NCBI RefSeq assembly: GCF_900312745.1
Contig: NZ_OMPD01000005.1
Location: 1 to 64,000, forward strand
Direction: 5' to 3'
Length of the DNA: 64,000 nt
Source: Aquimarina sp. AU58
GTDB lineage: Bacteria; Bacteroidota; Bacteroidia; Flavobacteriales; Flavobacteriaceae
The position numbers and the translations under genes were made by a program. Below, piece by piece: positions 1 to 6,163 of the stretch. How positions within the stretch are numbered: the first letter of the stretch is position 1; every line of letters starts with the position of its first letter. The notes below the pieces were generated by a model, which was not told where the DNA came from, made no database searches, and saw nothing but the letters and a program-made list of their open reading frames with translations.

Positions 1-209
1 TTAGTCTTCGATCTTTGGTTGATCAGGATTTTAAACCACTTTCTGTTTCTCCTATGTTGGGGATCAAAAAAGCTAATTTTTATGTTGCGTATGGATATCA
101 GATTAACGTAAACGAAGTTTTACAACCGACCACAGCAACAGGGTCGCATCTGATCACACTAGGATTTGATTTTGGTTGTAGACAAAGTAAATGTGGATGT
201 ACCTATTAG
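1..209 (+). CDS. PorP/SprF family T9SS membrane protein, C-terminal fragment
   Basis: The reading frame is open from the left edge and stops at 209, so only the last ~68 residues are present. They read as a strand-rich outer-membrane barrel end: a 'SPMLGIKKANFYVAYGYQ' strand, then 'GSHLITLGFDFGC', then a short Cys-rich tail. This matches the end of PorP/SprF proteins, which accompany the type IX secretion and gliding machinery and often sit beside giant repeat adhesins. The start lies upstream of the window; the in-frame TTG at 15 is not a credible start. A hairpin terminator follows about 25 bp downstream. The family call is fairly confident but rests on the tail only. Confidence 0.75.
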   Translation, partial: SLRSLVDQDFKPLSVSPMLGIKKANFYVAYGYQINVNEVLQPTTATGSHLITLGFDFGCRQSKCGCTY

Positions 210-230
210 AAAAAAGAAATAAAACAAAAA

Positions 231-255
231 AAGGAAGTCAAAATGACTTCCTTTC
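231..255 (+). terminator. Hairpin terminator after the PorP/SprF gene
   Basis: An 8-bp perfect stem (GGAAGTCA / TGACTTCC, 233-240 and 244-251) has an AAA loop. It is preceded by an A-run and followed by a T-rich stretch, so it could serve both the plus-strand gene and the convergent small gene at 276-452. Confidence 0.7.
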
Positions 256-275
256 ATATATAATGTTATAAACAA

Positions 276-452
276 TTATGCTTCTTCTTTCGCTTTGCGT
301 TTAGCTTCTCTTCTCAATTTGAAGTTCTCGACATTAGCTCCTATAATCCAATAAGGAATAACAAAAGTTAACAAAAAGATCATTAACCAAAATCCAATGG
401 TAAGGATAGTTAAGAACGCTAAAAAACCAAGGTACTGATCGAATTCAAACAT
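276..452 (-). CDS. Small membrane protein of 58 residues, conserved-type hypothetical
   Basis: A 58-codon ORF starting at ATG 452 (MFEFDQYLGFLAFLTILTIG) and stopping at 276. Residues ~8-40 form one long or two short hydrophobic transmembrane segments containing FWLMIFLLTF and IPYWIIGA. The C-terminus is strongly basic and acidic (KLRREAKRKAKEEA-like), so a cytoplasmic tail is expected. It lies alone, convergent with the PorP/SprF gene across a shared hairpin and divergent from fumC. I do not recognise a function; proteins of this size and pattern are common between housekeeping genes in flavobacteria. Codon use and the clean hydrophobic pattern support a real gene. Confidence 0.7.
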   Translation of the reverse strand: MFEFDQYLGFLAFLTILTIGFWLMIFLLTFVIPYWIIGANVENFKLRREAKRKAKEEA

Positions 453-601
453 AATAATATTCTAATTTTCAAATTTTGTCAAAGATAATAACTCTTACTT
501 ATATGTCATAGCAGAAATATAATTTATTTTCAAATCTCTTATGATCTCAATTTATCTACTAAAAAGTAGCTACTTTATTCAAAAATAGTGAGGCAAATGC
601 T

Positions 602-609
602 TAAATTTG
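602..609 (+). promoter_or_regulatory. Candidate -7 promoter element of fumC
   Basis: TAAATTTG matches the Bacteroidota sigma-A -7 consensus TAnnTTTG and sits 33 bp before the fumC ATG. No clear TTG -33 element is visible. A 14-bp perfect palindrome (AAAGTAGCTACTTT, 563-576) lies just upstream and could be an operator. Confidence 0.4.
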
Positions 610-642
610 CACTCTTAAAAAAAACAAATCATCTTACCACAA

Positions 643-2040
643 ATGGAATATAGAATAGAGAAGGATACGATGGGCGAGGTAAAAGTACCTGCTGATAAGC
701 TTTGGGGAGCACAAACAGAACGTTCTAGAAATAATTTTAAAATTGGTGCATCAGCATCTATGCCATTAGAAATTGTATATGGTTTTGCTTACTTAAAAAA
801 AGCTGCTGCATATACAAATTGCGAATTAGGCGCATTACCGATAGAGAAAAGAGACCTTATTTCTCAAGTATGTGATGAAATACTAGAAGGAAAACATGAT
901 AACCAATTTCCTTTGGTGATTTGGCAAACCGGTTCTGGTACGCAAAGTAATATGAATGTGAATGAAGTTATTGCTAATAGAGCACATCAATTAGCTGGTA
1001 AAACAATTGGTGAAGGAGACAAAACATTACAACCAAATGATGATGTTAATAAATCTCAATCTTCAAATGATACTTTTCCTACAGGAATGCATATTGCAGC
1101 CTATAAAAAAATAGTAGAAGTAACTATTCCGGGGGTAATTCAATTAAGAGATACTCTAAAGAAAAAATCTGAAGAGTTTAAAAATGTAGTAAAAATTGGT
1201 CGTACCCACTTTATGGATGCTACACCACTTACTATAGGGCAAGAATTATCAGGATATGTTTCTCAATTGGATCACGGAATTAAGGCTTTAGAAAACACCT
1301 TACCTCATATGGCAGAATTAGCCTTAGGAGGAACCGCTGTAGGAACTGGGTTAAATACCCCAAAAGGGTATGCAAAACGGGTTTCTGAATTTATTGCACA
1401 ATTTACCAGTTTACCATTTATCACAGCAGAGAACAAATTTGAAGCCTTGGCTGCACATGATGCTTTTGTAGAGAGTCACGGTGCTTTAAAACAATTGGCC
1501 GTTTCATTAAATAAAATAGGGAATGATATTCGTATGCTGGCTTCTGGGCCAAGAAGCGGAATTGGTGAACTAATTATTCCTGCCAATGAACCAGGGAGTT
1601 CTATTATGCCTGGTAAAGTAAACCCCACACAATGTGAAGCATTAACTATGGTATGTGCACAAGTTATGGGTAATGATGTAGCTATTAATGTTGGAGGAAT
1701 GCAAGGGCATTTTGAATTGAATGTATTTAAACCTGTTATGGCTGCGAACTTACTTCAAAGTGCTCAACTCATTGGGGATGCCTGTATTTCTTTTGATGAG
1801 CATTGCGCCCAGGGAATCGAACCTAACCAAAAAAGAATTACTGAATTATTGAATAACTCATTAATGTTGGTTACGGCTTTAAATACTAAAATCGGATATT
1901 ATAAAGCTGCTGAAATCGCTAATACTGCTCACCAAAATGGTACAACTCTAAAACACGAAGCCGTAGCTTTAGGATATGTAACCGAACAAGAATTTGACGA
2001 ATGGGTAAAACCAGAAGATATGGTAGGTAGTTTAAAATAA
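643..2040 (+). CDS. fumC: Class II fumarate hydratase
   Basis: 465 residues, the normal length for the iron-independent fumarase of the TCA cycle, which interconverts fumarate and L-malate in the cytoplasm as a homotetramer. Visible signatures are [17 protein letters not shown] near residue 97, the catalytic-His region [13 protein letters not shown] near 185, and the superfamily signature [11 protein letters not shown] near 317, whose first Ser is the catalytic base of the flexible loop. The N-terminus [13 protein letters not shown] is typical and fixes the start. It stands as a single transcription unit with a candidate TAAATTTG promoter at 602 and a terminator at 2075. Confidence 0.97.
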   Translation: MEYRIEKDTMGEVKVPADKLWGAQTERSRNNFKIGASASMPLEIVYGFAYLKKAAAYTNCELGALPIEKRDLISQVCDEILEGKHDNQFPLVIWQTGSGTQSNMNVNEVIANRAHQLAGKTIGEGDKTLQPNDDVNKSQSSNDTFPTGMHIAAYKKIVEVTIPGVIQLRDTLKKKSEEFKNVVKIGRTHFMDATPLTIGQELSGYVSQLDHGIKALENTLPHMAELALGGTAVGTGLNTPKGYAKRVSEFIAQFTSLPFITAENKFEALAAHDAFVESHGALKQLAVSLNKIGNDIRMLASGPRSGIGELIIPANEPGSSIMPGKVNPTQCEALTMVCAQVMGNDVAINVGGMQGHFELNVFKPVMAANLLQSAQLIGDACISFDEHCAQGIEPNQKRITELLNNSLMLVTALNTKIGYYKAAEIANTAHQNGTTLKHEAVALGYVTEQEFDEWVKPEDMVGSLK

Positions 2041-2074
2041 CAAGATCTTACCTATTTTAGAATAAGAAAAGAAA

Positions 2075-2117
2075 GCCTTACAATTTGTTGTAAAACAGAG
2101 AGTAAGGTTTTTTTTAT
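2075..2117 (+). terminator. Terminator of fumC
   Basis: A CCTTAC / GTAAGG stem (2076-2081 and 2102-2107) is followed directly by a run of eight T residues. A second TTTGTTGTAAAACA foldback fills the loop. Confidence 0.65.
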
Positions 2118-2185
2118 ACAGCATACTATAAATCATTTTAGTTTTTTTTAAGGATTAATCTAATTTAATTGCTAAGTTTACGTTA

Positions 2186-2605
2186 ATGAAATTTGTCATA
2201 TTCTTAGTATTACCCCTTCTTTTTCTAACGTCTTCTGTAAGCTCTGATACTTATATTGGAAAATGGAAAATTAAAGGAGGATCGATTATCGAAATCTATA
2301 GGGATGGAGATTATTTTTTTGGGAAAATTGATAAACGAGCAGAACGCCCCTTATCCAATCTTAATGGCTTGGATAATAAAAATCCTCAAAAAGAACTTCA
2401 AGGTCGTCCTTTACTCGGAATGAATATTTTAGAAAACTTAAGATATAAAGATGGAGCATTATCTGGCGGAACTATCTATAATGCGGATAGTGGTAAAAGC
2501 TATATTGTAAAAGTTTGGATTAATAGTGACAATACTGATCTTTGTTTTATAAGAGCATATAAAAGCTTTCTATTTAAAACCTTTGAAGCCAGAAGAGTTA
2601 AATAG
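2186..2605 (+). CDS. Exported DUF2147 family protein
   Basis: 139 residues with an N-terminal signal peptide (MKFVIFLVLPLLFLTSSVSS, cleavage near residue 20) and then a single DUF2147 domain. It shows the domain's typical elements in order: GKWKIKGGSIIEIYRDG, a 'D.KNPQKELQGRPLLG' stretch, GGTIYNADSGKSY, and a closing FKTFEARRV strand. The domain folds as a small lipocalin-like barrel; its ligand is unknown. The product is probably periplasmic. A second copy of the last eleven codons of a DUF2147 gene survives as debris at 17021-17056, so the genome once carried a paralogue there. Confidence 0.85.
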   Translation: MKFVIFLVLPLLFLTSSVSSDTYIGKWKIKGGSIIEIYRDGDYFFGKIDKRAERPLSNLNGLDNKNPQKELQGRPLLGMNILENLRYKDGALSGGTIYNADSGKSYIVKVWINSDNTDLCFIRAYKSFLFKTFEARRVK

Positions 2606-2692
2606 GTATAAAATATTCTATAAAACGATAATTAGATGAGCTCATAGAATTCTACTCATTTTAAAAAAACGTACATATTCATAAAAAACTTT

Positions 2693-2700
2693 TAAATTTG
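2693..2700 (+). promoter_or_regulatory. Candidate -7 promoter element of the SRPBCC gene
   Basis: TAAATTTG fits TAnnTTTG and lies 102 bp upstream of the ATG at 2803, implying a leader of roughly 95 nt. No convincing -33 TTG. Confidence 0.35.
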
Positions 2701-2802
2701 TATACTTCCCCTTTTCAGAATTAACAAACTATGAATCTAACCTTTGTTGTTATACGTATTATATTTTGAATCTAATTTTAACTATAAATAAACAGCAACA
2801 AC

Positions 2803-3345
2803 ATGAAAGTTTTAAAAAAAATAGGAATTGTGCTTATTGCACTTATCGCTATTATCCTTATAGCGGCAGTCTTTGTTTCTAAAGAAGTAGTTTATGAAAA
2901 ATCTATTAGTATTGAAGCTCCTATAGAGGTTGTGTGGGAAAATGTAAATAGTCTCGCTGATTTAGATAAATGGAGTCCCTGGAATGATTATGATCCTAAC
3001 ATGGCGAAAGAATTTAAGGGTACAGATGGGACAATTGGTGCAACAGCTAGTTGGGACAGTAATGTAAAAGAAGTAGGCAAAGGCAGTCAAACTATTGCCA
3101 AAATTGAAAAACCTAATCTTCTTGAAACGGATCTTAAGTTTTATGAACCTTATGAAAGTGAAGCAAAAGGGTATATAAAAGTACTAAAGGAAGGCAATAC
3201 CACAACAGTAACATGGGGTTTTCAAAGTGAAATGCCCTACCCTTTTAACCTTATGAATTTATTTACTGATATGGAAGAAATGATGGGCAAAGATTGGAAT
3301 AAAGGTTTATCAACGCTCAAAAATATTTGCGAAAATAAAGGGTAA
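2803..3345 (+). CDS. Membrane-anchored SRPBCC (START-like) family protein
   Basis: 180 residues. One N-terminal transmembrane helix (residues ~5-27, KIGIVLIALIAIILIAAVFV) is followed by an SRPBCC ligand-binding domain. The domain starts at 'EKSISIEAPIEVVWENV' and contains the family's LDKWSPWNDYDP motif and a Trp-rich strand (TVTWGFQSEMPYP). It belongs with the polyketide_cyc2 type proteins, which bind hydrophobic ligands in a deep cavity; the ligand is not predictable. The position of the helix suggests a domain facing the periplasm. It is convergent with the peptide gene at 3436 across a shared GC-rich hairpin. Confidence 0.85.
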   Translation: MKVLKKIGIVLIALIAIILIAAVFVSKEVVYEKSISIEAPIEVVWENVNSLADLDKWSPWNDYDPNMAKEFKGTDGTIGATASWDSNVKEVGKGSQTIAKIEKPNLLETDLKFYEPYESEAKGYIKVLKEGNTTTVTWGFQSEMPYPFNLMNLFTDMEEMMGKDWNKGLSTLKNICENKG

Positions 3346-3393
3346 CATTTCATGCATGACCACCTGATTTCAGAAAAACATTAAAAACAAATA

Positions 3394-3419
3394 GAAAAGG
3401 GGGAACCACCCCCCTTTTC
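3394..3419. terminator. Shared hairpin between convergent genes
   Basis: Ten-bp perfect stem GAAAAGGGGG / CCCCCTTTTC with a six-base loop. It lies between the ends of the SRPBCC gene (plus) and the first peptide gene (minus). On the minus strand it is followed by a loose T-rich tract, so it probably acts mainly for the peptide gene. Confidence 0.6.
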
Positions 3420-3435
3420 ACTACCAAACTCAACT

Positions 3436-3603
3436 CTATATTCCACAACAAATAAGTCCCAAATATTTGTCTCTCCTATATCCATAATCACAGCCACGGC
3501 CTGCTTTACATTCCCATGTATCCTCGCTACCACCGTTAATATTTCCCTGCTCATTTTTTTTGAGTTTATGAACTCCATTAAAATTTAAAATCTTTGTTAT
3601 CAT
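3436..3603 (-). CDS. Double-glycine leader peptide 1, four-Cys core (55 aa)
   Basis: An ORF of 55 codons from ATG 3603. The leader MITKILNFNGVHKLKKNEQG runs into NINGG, a bacteriocin-type double-glycine site (cleavage after residue 25). The ~30-residue core has four Cys arranged as C-x5-C ... CC and ends ICCGI. The core aligns with peptide 2: both show C-x5/6-C-x-YG, then K-[YF], then [IV]CCG. Predicted as an exported, matured small peptide (RiPP or bacteriocin-like); this is inference from leader and core only. A GACATA...TGAGTGTC motif lies 44 bp upstream. An out-of-frame ORF on the same strand is longer but lacks the leader logic. Confidence 0.75.
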   Translation of the reverse strand: MITKILNFNGVHKLKKNEQGNINGGSEDTWECKAGRGCDYGYRRDKYLGLICCGI

Positions 3604-3647
3604 GTGTGAAAATTTAAATTATTAAATGTATTCTGAACAATTTTAAT

Positions 3648-3666
3648 GACACTCAGAATTTATGTC
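3648..3666 (-). promoter_or_regulatory. Repeated inverted-repeat motif upstream of peptide gene 1
   Basis: On the minus strand it reads GACATAAATTCTGAGTGTC. It matches the motifs at 3948, 5841 and 6082; the spacing to the start codon is 44 bp. Confidence 0.6.
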
Positions 3667-3706
3667 CAAATCTGATTGTTTTTTTTGATTTTGAATCTGC
3701 TGATTA

Positions 3707-3904
3707 TTAAGGGAAAGAGATACCATCATTTGGTGGTAAATATCCACAACATACAACATCACCAAATTTACTATCATCGATATGCCCATATCTACACCAT
3801 TTCCCTGGCGAAAGACAGACTGTATTTCCTCCTCCATTAATCTCAAGAAGTTGTTCCTTTTTAAGCTTTTTAGCTCCGTTTAATTCTAAAATTTGTTTTA
3901 GCAT
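3707..3904 (-). CDS. Double-glycine leader peptide 2, four-Cys core (65 aa)
   Basis: The frame can be extended upstream to 3952, but the ATG at 3904 gives the expected leader: MLKQILELNGAKKLKKEQLL, then EINGGG (processing after residue ~25). The mature part is ~40 residues with C-x6-C and a CC pair: CLSPGKWCRYG, then KFGDVVCCGY, and a short polar tail absent from peptide 1. Peptides 1 and 2 are clearly paralogous in both leader and core. The regulatory motif at 3948 is 43 bp upstream of this start, matching the other genes and supporting the start choice. Function inferred as a secreted antimicrobial or signalling peptide; no homologue is recognised. Confidence 0.75.
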   Translation of the reverse strand: MLKQILELNGAKKLKKEQLLEINGGGNTVCLSPGKWCRYGHIDDSKFGDVVCCGYLPPNDGISFP

Positions 3905-3947
3905 AATTATTAAATTAACTGATTTAAAGAATTCCCGAACAGTTAAA

Positions 3948-3965
3948 GACACTCAGGGATATGTC
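3948..3965 (-). promoter_or_regulatory. Repeated inverted-repeat motif upstream of peptide gene 2
   Basis: Minus-strand GACATATCCCTGAGTGTC, one base shorter in the spacer than the other three copies; 43 bp from the ATG. Confidence 0.6.
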
Positions 3966-4052
3966 TATTAGTATGTATTAAGATAAAATGGGGTATAAAC
4001 TTCAACACAACTGATACTTATTAAGCCTAATTTCTAATTAATATCCACAAAT

Positions 4053-5285
4053 TTATAAAGGTCCAATATCTCCACTTGGTAAATAAATTGATAAAGTTGT
4101 CCATTCTGTCCATACCCCGTTACTTTTACCTCTTACTTTAATCGTCCCCATTCCACTGCGCAATGGGCTTACCATTATACTAGCATATTTGGATTGTTTG
4201 ATTTCTGACCGAGTAGTACGCGAAAAAGAGAATTGCCATTGCCAATCTTCCATTACTGTATTACTAGATACGTATGCTTTAGAATATGTCTTACCGTTTA
4301 TAGTGATTACAGCCACATCAACTAATATTCTTGAAAGCTCTGGTGGGCATTGTAGGTTTTCATCAACCTCGAATCTTGGTCTTCGGGTAGGTTTATTATT
4401 TTTAACAACTCCGCTTAGTTTACAAAAAGACACATCACCAGAAGCTATTAAATTAAGAAAAGTAGTGTTTGAAAGTTTAGAGGGTTGTGTTTTAATATAT
4501 CCTGCTTTTTTAGGCCAGCTATCCTTTAAAATCCATTGCGTATTATTTCCCAGATCATCCCAACCAATAATTGCATAAGCATGATCATTGATCTCGGTCA
4601 ATTCTGAAGAACTATATTCTCCAAATTTTTCTAAAGCACGGTTCGTCTGAGAATGTTTTACTTTCATTATCATTGGACCATCAATTAACAATCGTTTTAT
4701 ATCATCGATAGATCTAATAGAATTTGATTCTATTTCTGATACATTTCTAACAGTGAAATAATCAGAATTAGTAATCAGTTGCCCACATTGATCATCGATT
4801 TTATAAACAGGAGGTTCTCCTACTTCTTGAAGTCGAAAGTCTCTTTCTTCACTAATGCATTCTAAGGCCTTACCTCTATACCCATTATATGCAGGAGAAA
4901 ACCAATCATCTACATTAGGTATAAAATCATTATAAATATATGAGGAAGGATATTTATGTGCAGGAATTTTAAATCCGTCTTCTAATACATCCTCATATAA
5001 CCAAAAATTAGTAGAGAAAGCACCCATATACAAATATGCATTTGATAGTGGAATACTTACATTTTCATTATATTCTATCATGTACATGGTTTCTATGACG
5101 GCATTAAACGCATGAGACATGCATGGCCCTTGAAAAATCTGATCTCTGGCTGGTGTTGTAAAATCTCTTACTCCCGATGATGTTTTAACTTCTTTCCAAG
5201 AAAACTTGCATGGTAATTGAGCAAAACCGGAAGTAGTAGAAATCAAGATTACTATTAAAAACGTTTTAAGTAATGGTACTCTCAT
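4053..5285 (-). CDS. Papain-fold (C1-like) exported protein with altered active site
   Basis: The frame opens at a TTG (5333), but ATG 5285 yields a clean signal peptide (MRVPLLKTFLIVILISTTSG, cleavage near FAQ), so I choose it: 410 residues. The C1 papain core is recognisable: oxyanion Gln and QGPCMSHAF at residues 52-60, the His strand NDHAYAIIGWDD (His235) and WILKDSWPKKAGYI (Asp255). In papain these blocks read QGSCGSCWAF and KNSWG. Here the segment is one residue short. The aligned catalytic position is Ser57, and Asn175 is replaced by Asp. After the core comes a ~120-residue beta-rich domain (from ~285). It lies among five double-glycine peptide genes on the same strand. It could mature them, act as an immunity-like or inhibitory pseudo-protease, or be a Ser-type variant. 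Confidence 0.8.
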   Translation of the reverse strand: MRVPLLKTFLIVILISTTSGFAQLPCKFSWKEVKTSSGVRDFTTPARDQIFQGPCMSHAFNAVIETMYMIEYNENVSIPLSNAYLYMGAFSTNFWLYEDVLEDGFKIPAHKYPSSYIYNDFIPNVDDWFSPAYNGYRGKALECISEERDFRLQEVGEPPVYKIDDQCGQLITNSDYFTVRNVSEIESNSIRSIDDIKRLLIDGPMIMKVKHSQTNRALEKFGEYSSSELTEINDHAYAIIGWDDLGNNTQWILKDSWPKKAGYIKTQPSKLSNTTFLNLIASGDVSFCKLSGVVKNNKPTRRPRFEVDENLQCPPELSRILVDVAVITINGKTYSKAYVSSNTVMEDWQWQFSFSRTTRSEIKQSKYASIMVSPLRSGMGTIKVRGKSNGVWTEWTTLSIYLPSGDIGPL

Positions 5286-5386
5286 ATGTTCAGAAAATTT
5301 AAATAGATGCTTCTTTAAGTATAGAAATATCAAAAAGAATAGTTTTTTTGATTCTAAAAATCCTATCTCCCGTATTATTCATTATT

Positions 5387-5427
5387 ATTTTACTACCTGA
5401 TATTTGATAGTTACCAGGTAGTAAAAT
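5387..5427 (-). terminator. Hairpin between peptide gene 3 and the papain-like gene
   Basis: Perfect 13-bp stem (ATTTTACTACCTG / CAGGTAGTAAAAT) with a 15-base loop, starting 14 bp after the stop of the peptide gene at 5441. There is no T-run on either side, so it may be an mRNA-stabilising or attenuating structure rather than a classical terminator. Confidence 0.5.
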
Positions 5428-5440
5428 CTAGATGTACTTA

Positions 5441-5608
5441 TTAGCAAGTATACTCTGGATCATTGGCTAAAAAGGGATAATTTGAAAGCCAAAAGCTTGG
5501 ATTACTACAAAACTCCCTTACTGAAGGTATATAACCTCCCTGAATTGTTTTTTGCTGTAGTTTGTGAAGGGTTTCTACTCCTTCTAAATTTTTAATCTGT
5601 TTTAACAT
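5441..5608 (-). CDS. Double-glycine leader peptide 3, two-Cys core (55 aa)
   Basis: 55 codons from ATG 5608. The leader MLKQIKNLEGVETLHKLQQ is followed by TIQGG, the same layout as peptides 1 and 2. The core of ~30 residues (YIPSVREFCSNPSFWLSNYP, ending DPEYTC) is aromatic and has two Cys spaced to form one disulfide or thioether ring closing at the C-terminal residue. It is the gene immediately upstream of the papain-like protein on the same strand, separated by a strong hairpin, and may be co-transcribed with it. No copy of the GACATA...TGAGTGTC motif was found upstream of this one. Unrecognised family; called from leader, size and context. Confidence 0.65.
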   Translation of the reverse strand: MLKQIKNLEGVETLHKLQQKTIQGGYIPSVREFCSNPSFWLSNYPFLANDPEYTC

Positions 5609-5651
5609 TAGGTTTAATTTTATATAGATTAATAGTATATACAGTGTTTAA

Positions 5652-5795
5652 TTAGCACCACTCTGCAGTATTACATTCCATTTCATATGTATAAGGAGCA
5701 TCATTCCCTCCTTTTATATTATTTAAAGAAGTTACTTTTAGCTTCTCGAGGTTTAGTTTTTTTAGATTAACTTTTTTAGTTTCTTTACTTTTCAT
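5652..5795 (-). CDS. GG-leader peptide 4, lanthipeptide-like leader (47 aa)
   Basis: 47 codons from ATG 5795. The leader is highly basic (MKSKETKKVNLKKLNLEKLK) and continues VTSLNNIKGG, ending in a double glycine. This layout resembles the leaders of class I lanthipeptide-like precursors described in Bacteroidota, but no LanB/LanC enzyme is in the window. The core is only 17 residues (NDAPYTYEMECNTAEWC) with C-x5-C closing at the last residue. Its leader is almost base-for-base identical to that of peptide 5 next to it, while the cores differ, a usual sign of diversifying precursor families. Confidence 0.7.
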   Translation of the reverse strand: MKSKETKKVNLKKLNLEKLKVTSLNNIKGGNDAPYTYEMECNTAEWC

Positions 5796-5840
5796 TTCTT
5801 TTAAAACTTTAGACTATTAATTATTACTTGATCATTTAGC

Positions 5841-5859
5841 GACACTCAAGACTTATGTC
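5841..5859 (-). promoter_or_regulatory. Repeated inverted-repeat motif upstream of peptide gene 4
   Basis: Minus-strand GACATAAGTCTTGAGTGTC, 45 bp from the ATG. The following ~30 bases are also conserved with peptide gene 5. Confidence 0.6.
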
Positions 5860-5887
5860 ATTTATAAAAATATACTCCGGGTATCTA

Positions 5888-6034
5888 TTAACAAGCTTCT
5901 GGGCGCTCAGAATAACAACCGTATTCCCATGTAAAACCAAGATTACCACCTTTAACCTCATTCAAAGAAGTTACTTTTAGCTTCTCAATCTTTAGTTTTT
6001 TTAGATTAACTTTTTTAGTTTCTTTACTTTTCAT
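5888..6034 (-). CDS. GG-leader peptide 5, lanthipeptide-like leader (48 aa)
   Basis: 48 codons from ATG 6034. Leader MKSKETKKVNLKKLKIEKLK plus VTSLNEVKGG; core NLGFTWEYGCYSERPEAC, with C-x7-C and the last residue Cys. Tandem paralogue of peptide 4: the leader differs at only a few positions, while the core keeps just an aromatic pair, an acidic residue and two Cys. This is the most upstream gene of the minus-strand peptide cluster and begins ~130 bp downstream of the end of the erythromycin-esterase-like gene. Both the upstream motif and the leader conservation support expression. Predicted secreted peptide, activity unknown. Confidence 0.7.
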   Translation of the reverse strand: MKSKETKKVNLKKLKIEKLKVTSLNEVKGGNLGFTWEYGCYSERPEAC

Positions 6035-6081
6035 TTTTGTGTAAAATTTTAGATTATTAATTATTACTCTGATCTTTTATC

Positions 6082-6100
6082 GACACTCAAAGCTTATGTC
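6082..6100 (-). promoter_or_regulatory. Repeated inverted-repeat motif upstream of peptide gene 5
   Basis: Minus-strand GACATAAGCTTTGAGTGTC, 47 bp from the ATG. With the three other copies it defines GACATAnnnnYTGAGTGTC, whose outer arms GACA and TGTC are complementary. Confidence 0.6.
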
Positions 6101-6163
6101 TTTTAGGAATAAATTTTTGAATAGTTTATTATAAATTCTTACCACCACTATCATTTGTTACTT

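Noticed and set aside
3381-3578. 65-codon ORF in another frame over peptide gene 1
   Set aside because: It lacks the GG leader and Cys pattern; the 55-codon frame matches peptide 2 in leader and core.
3707-3952. Longer version of peptide 2 with a 16-residue N-terminal extension (MSLTVREFFKSVNLII)
   Set aside because: It would run through the repeated upstream motif region, and the internal ATG at 3904 gives the leader seen in the paralogues.
4189-4578. 129-codon plus-strand ORF inside the papain-like gene, and similar overlapping ORFs elsewhere
   Set aside because: They lie antisense or out of frame within well-supported genes and lack coding character.
6120-6160. Possible extra GG-peptide end (VTNDSGGKNL) between peptide 5 and the esterase gene
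   Set aside because: No start codon or leader in frame; probably chance.
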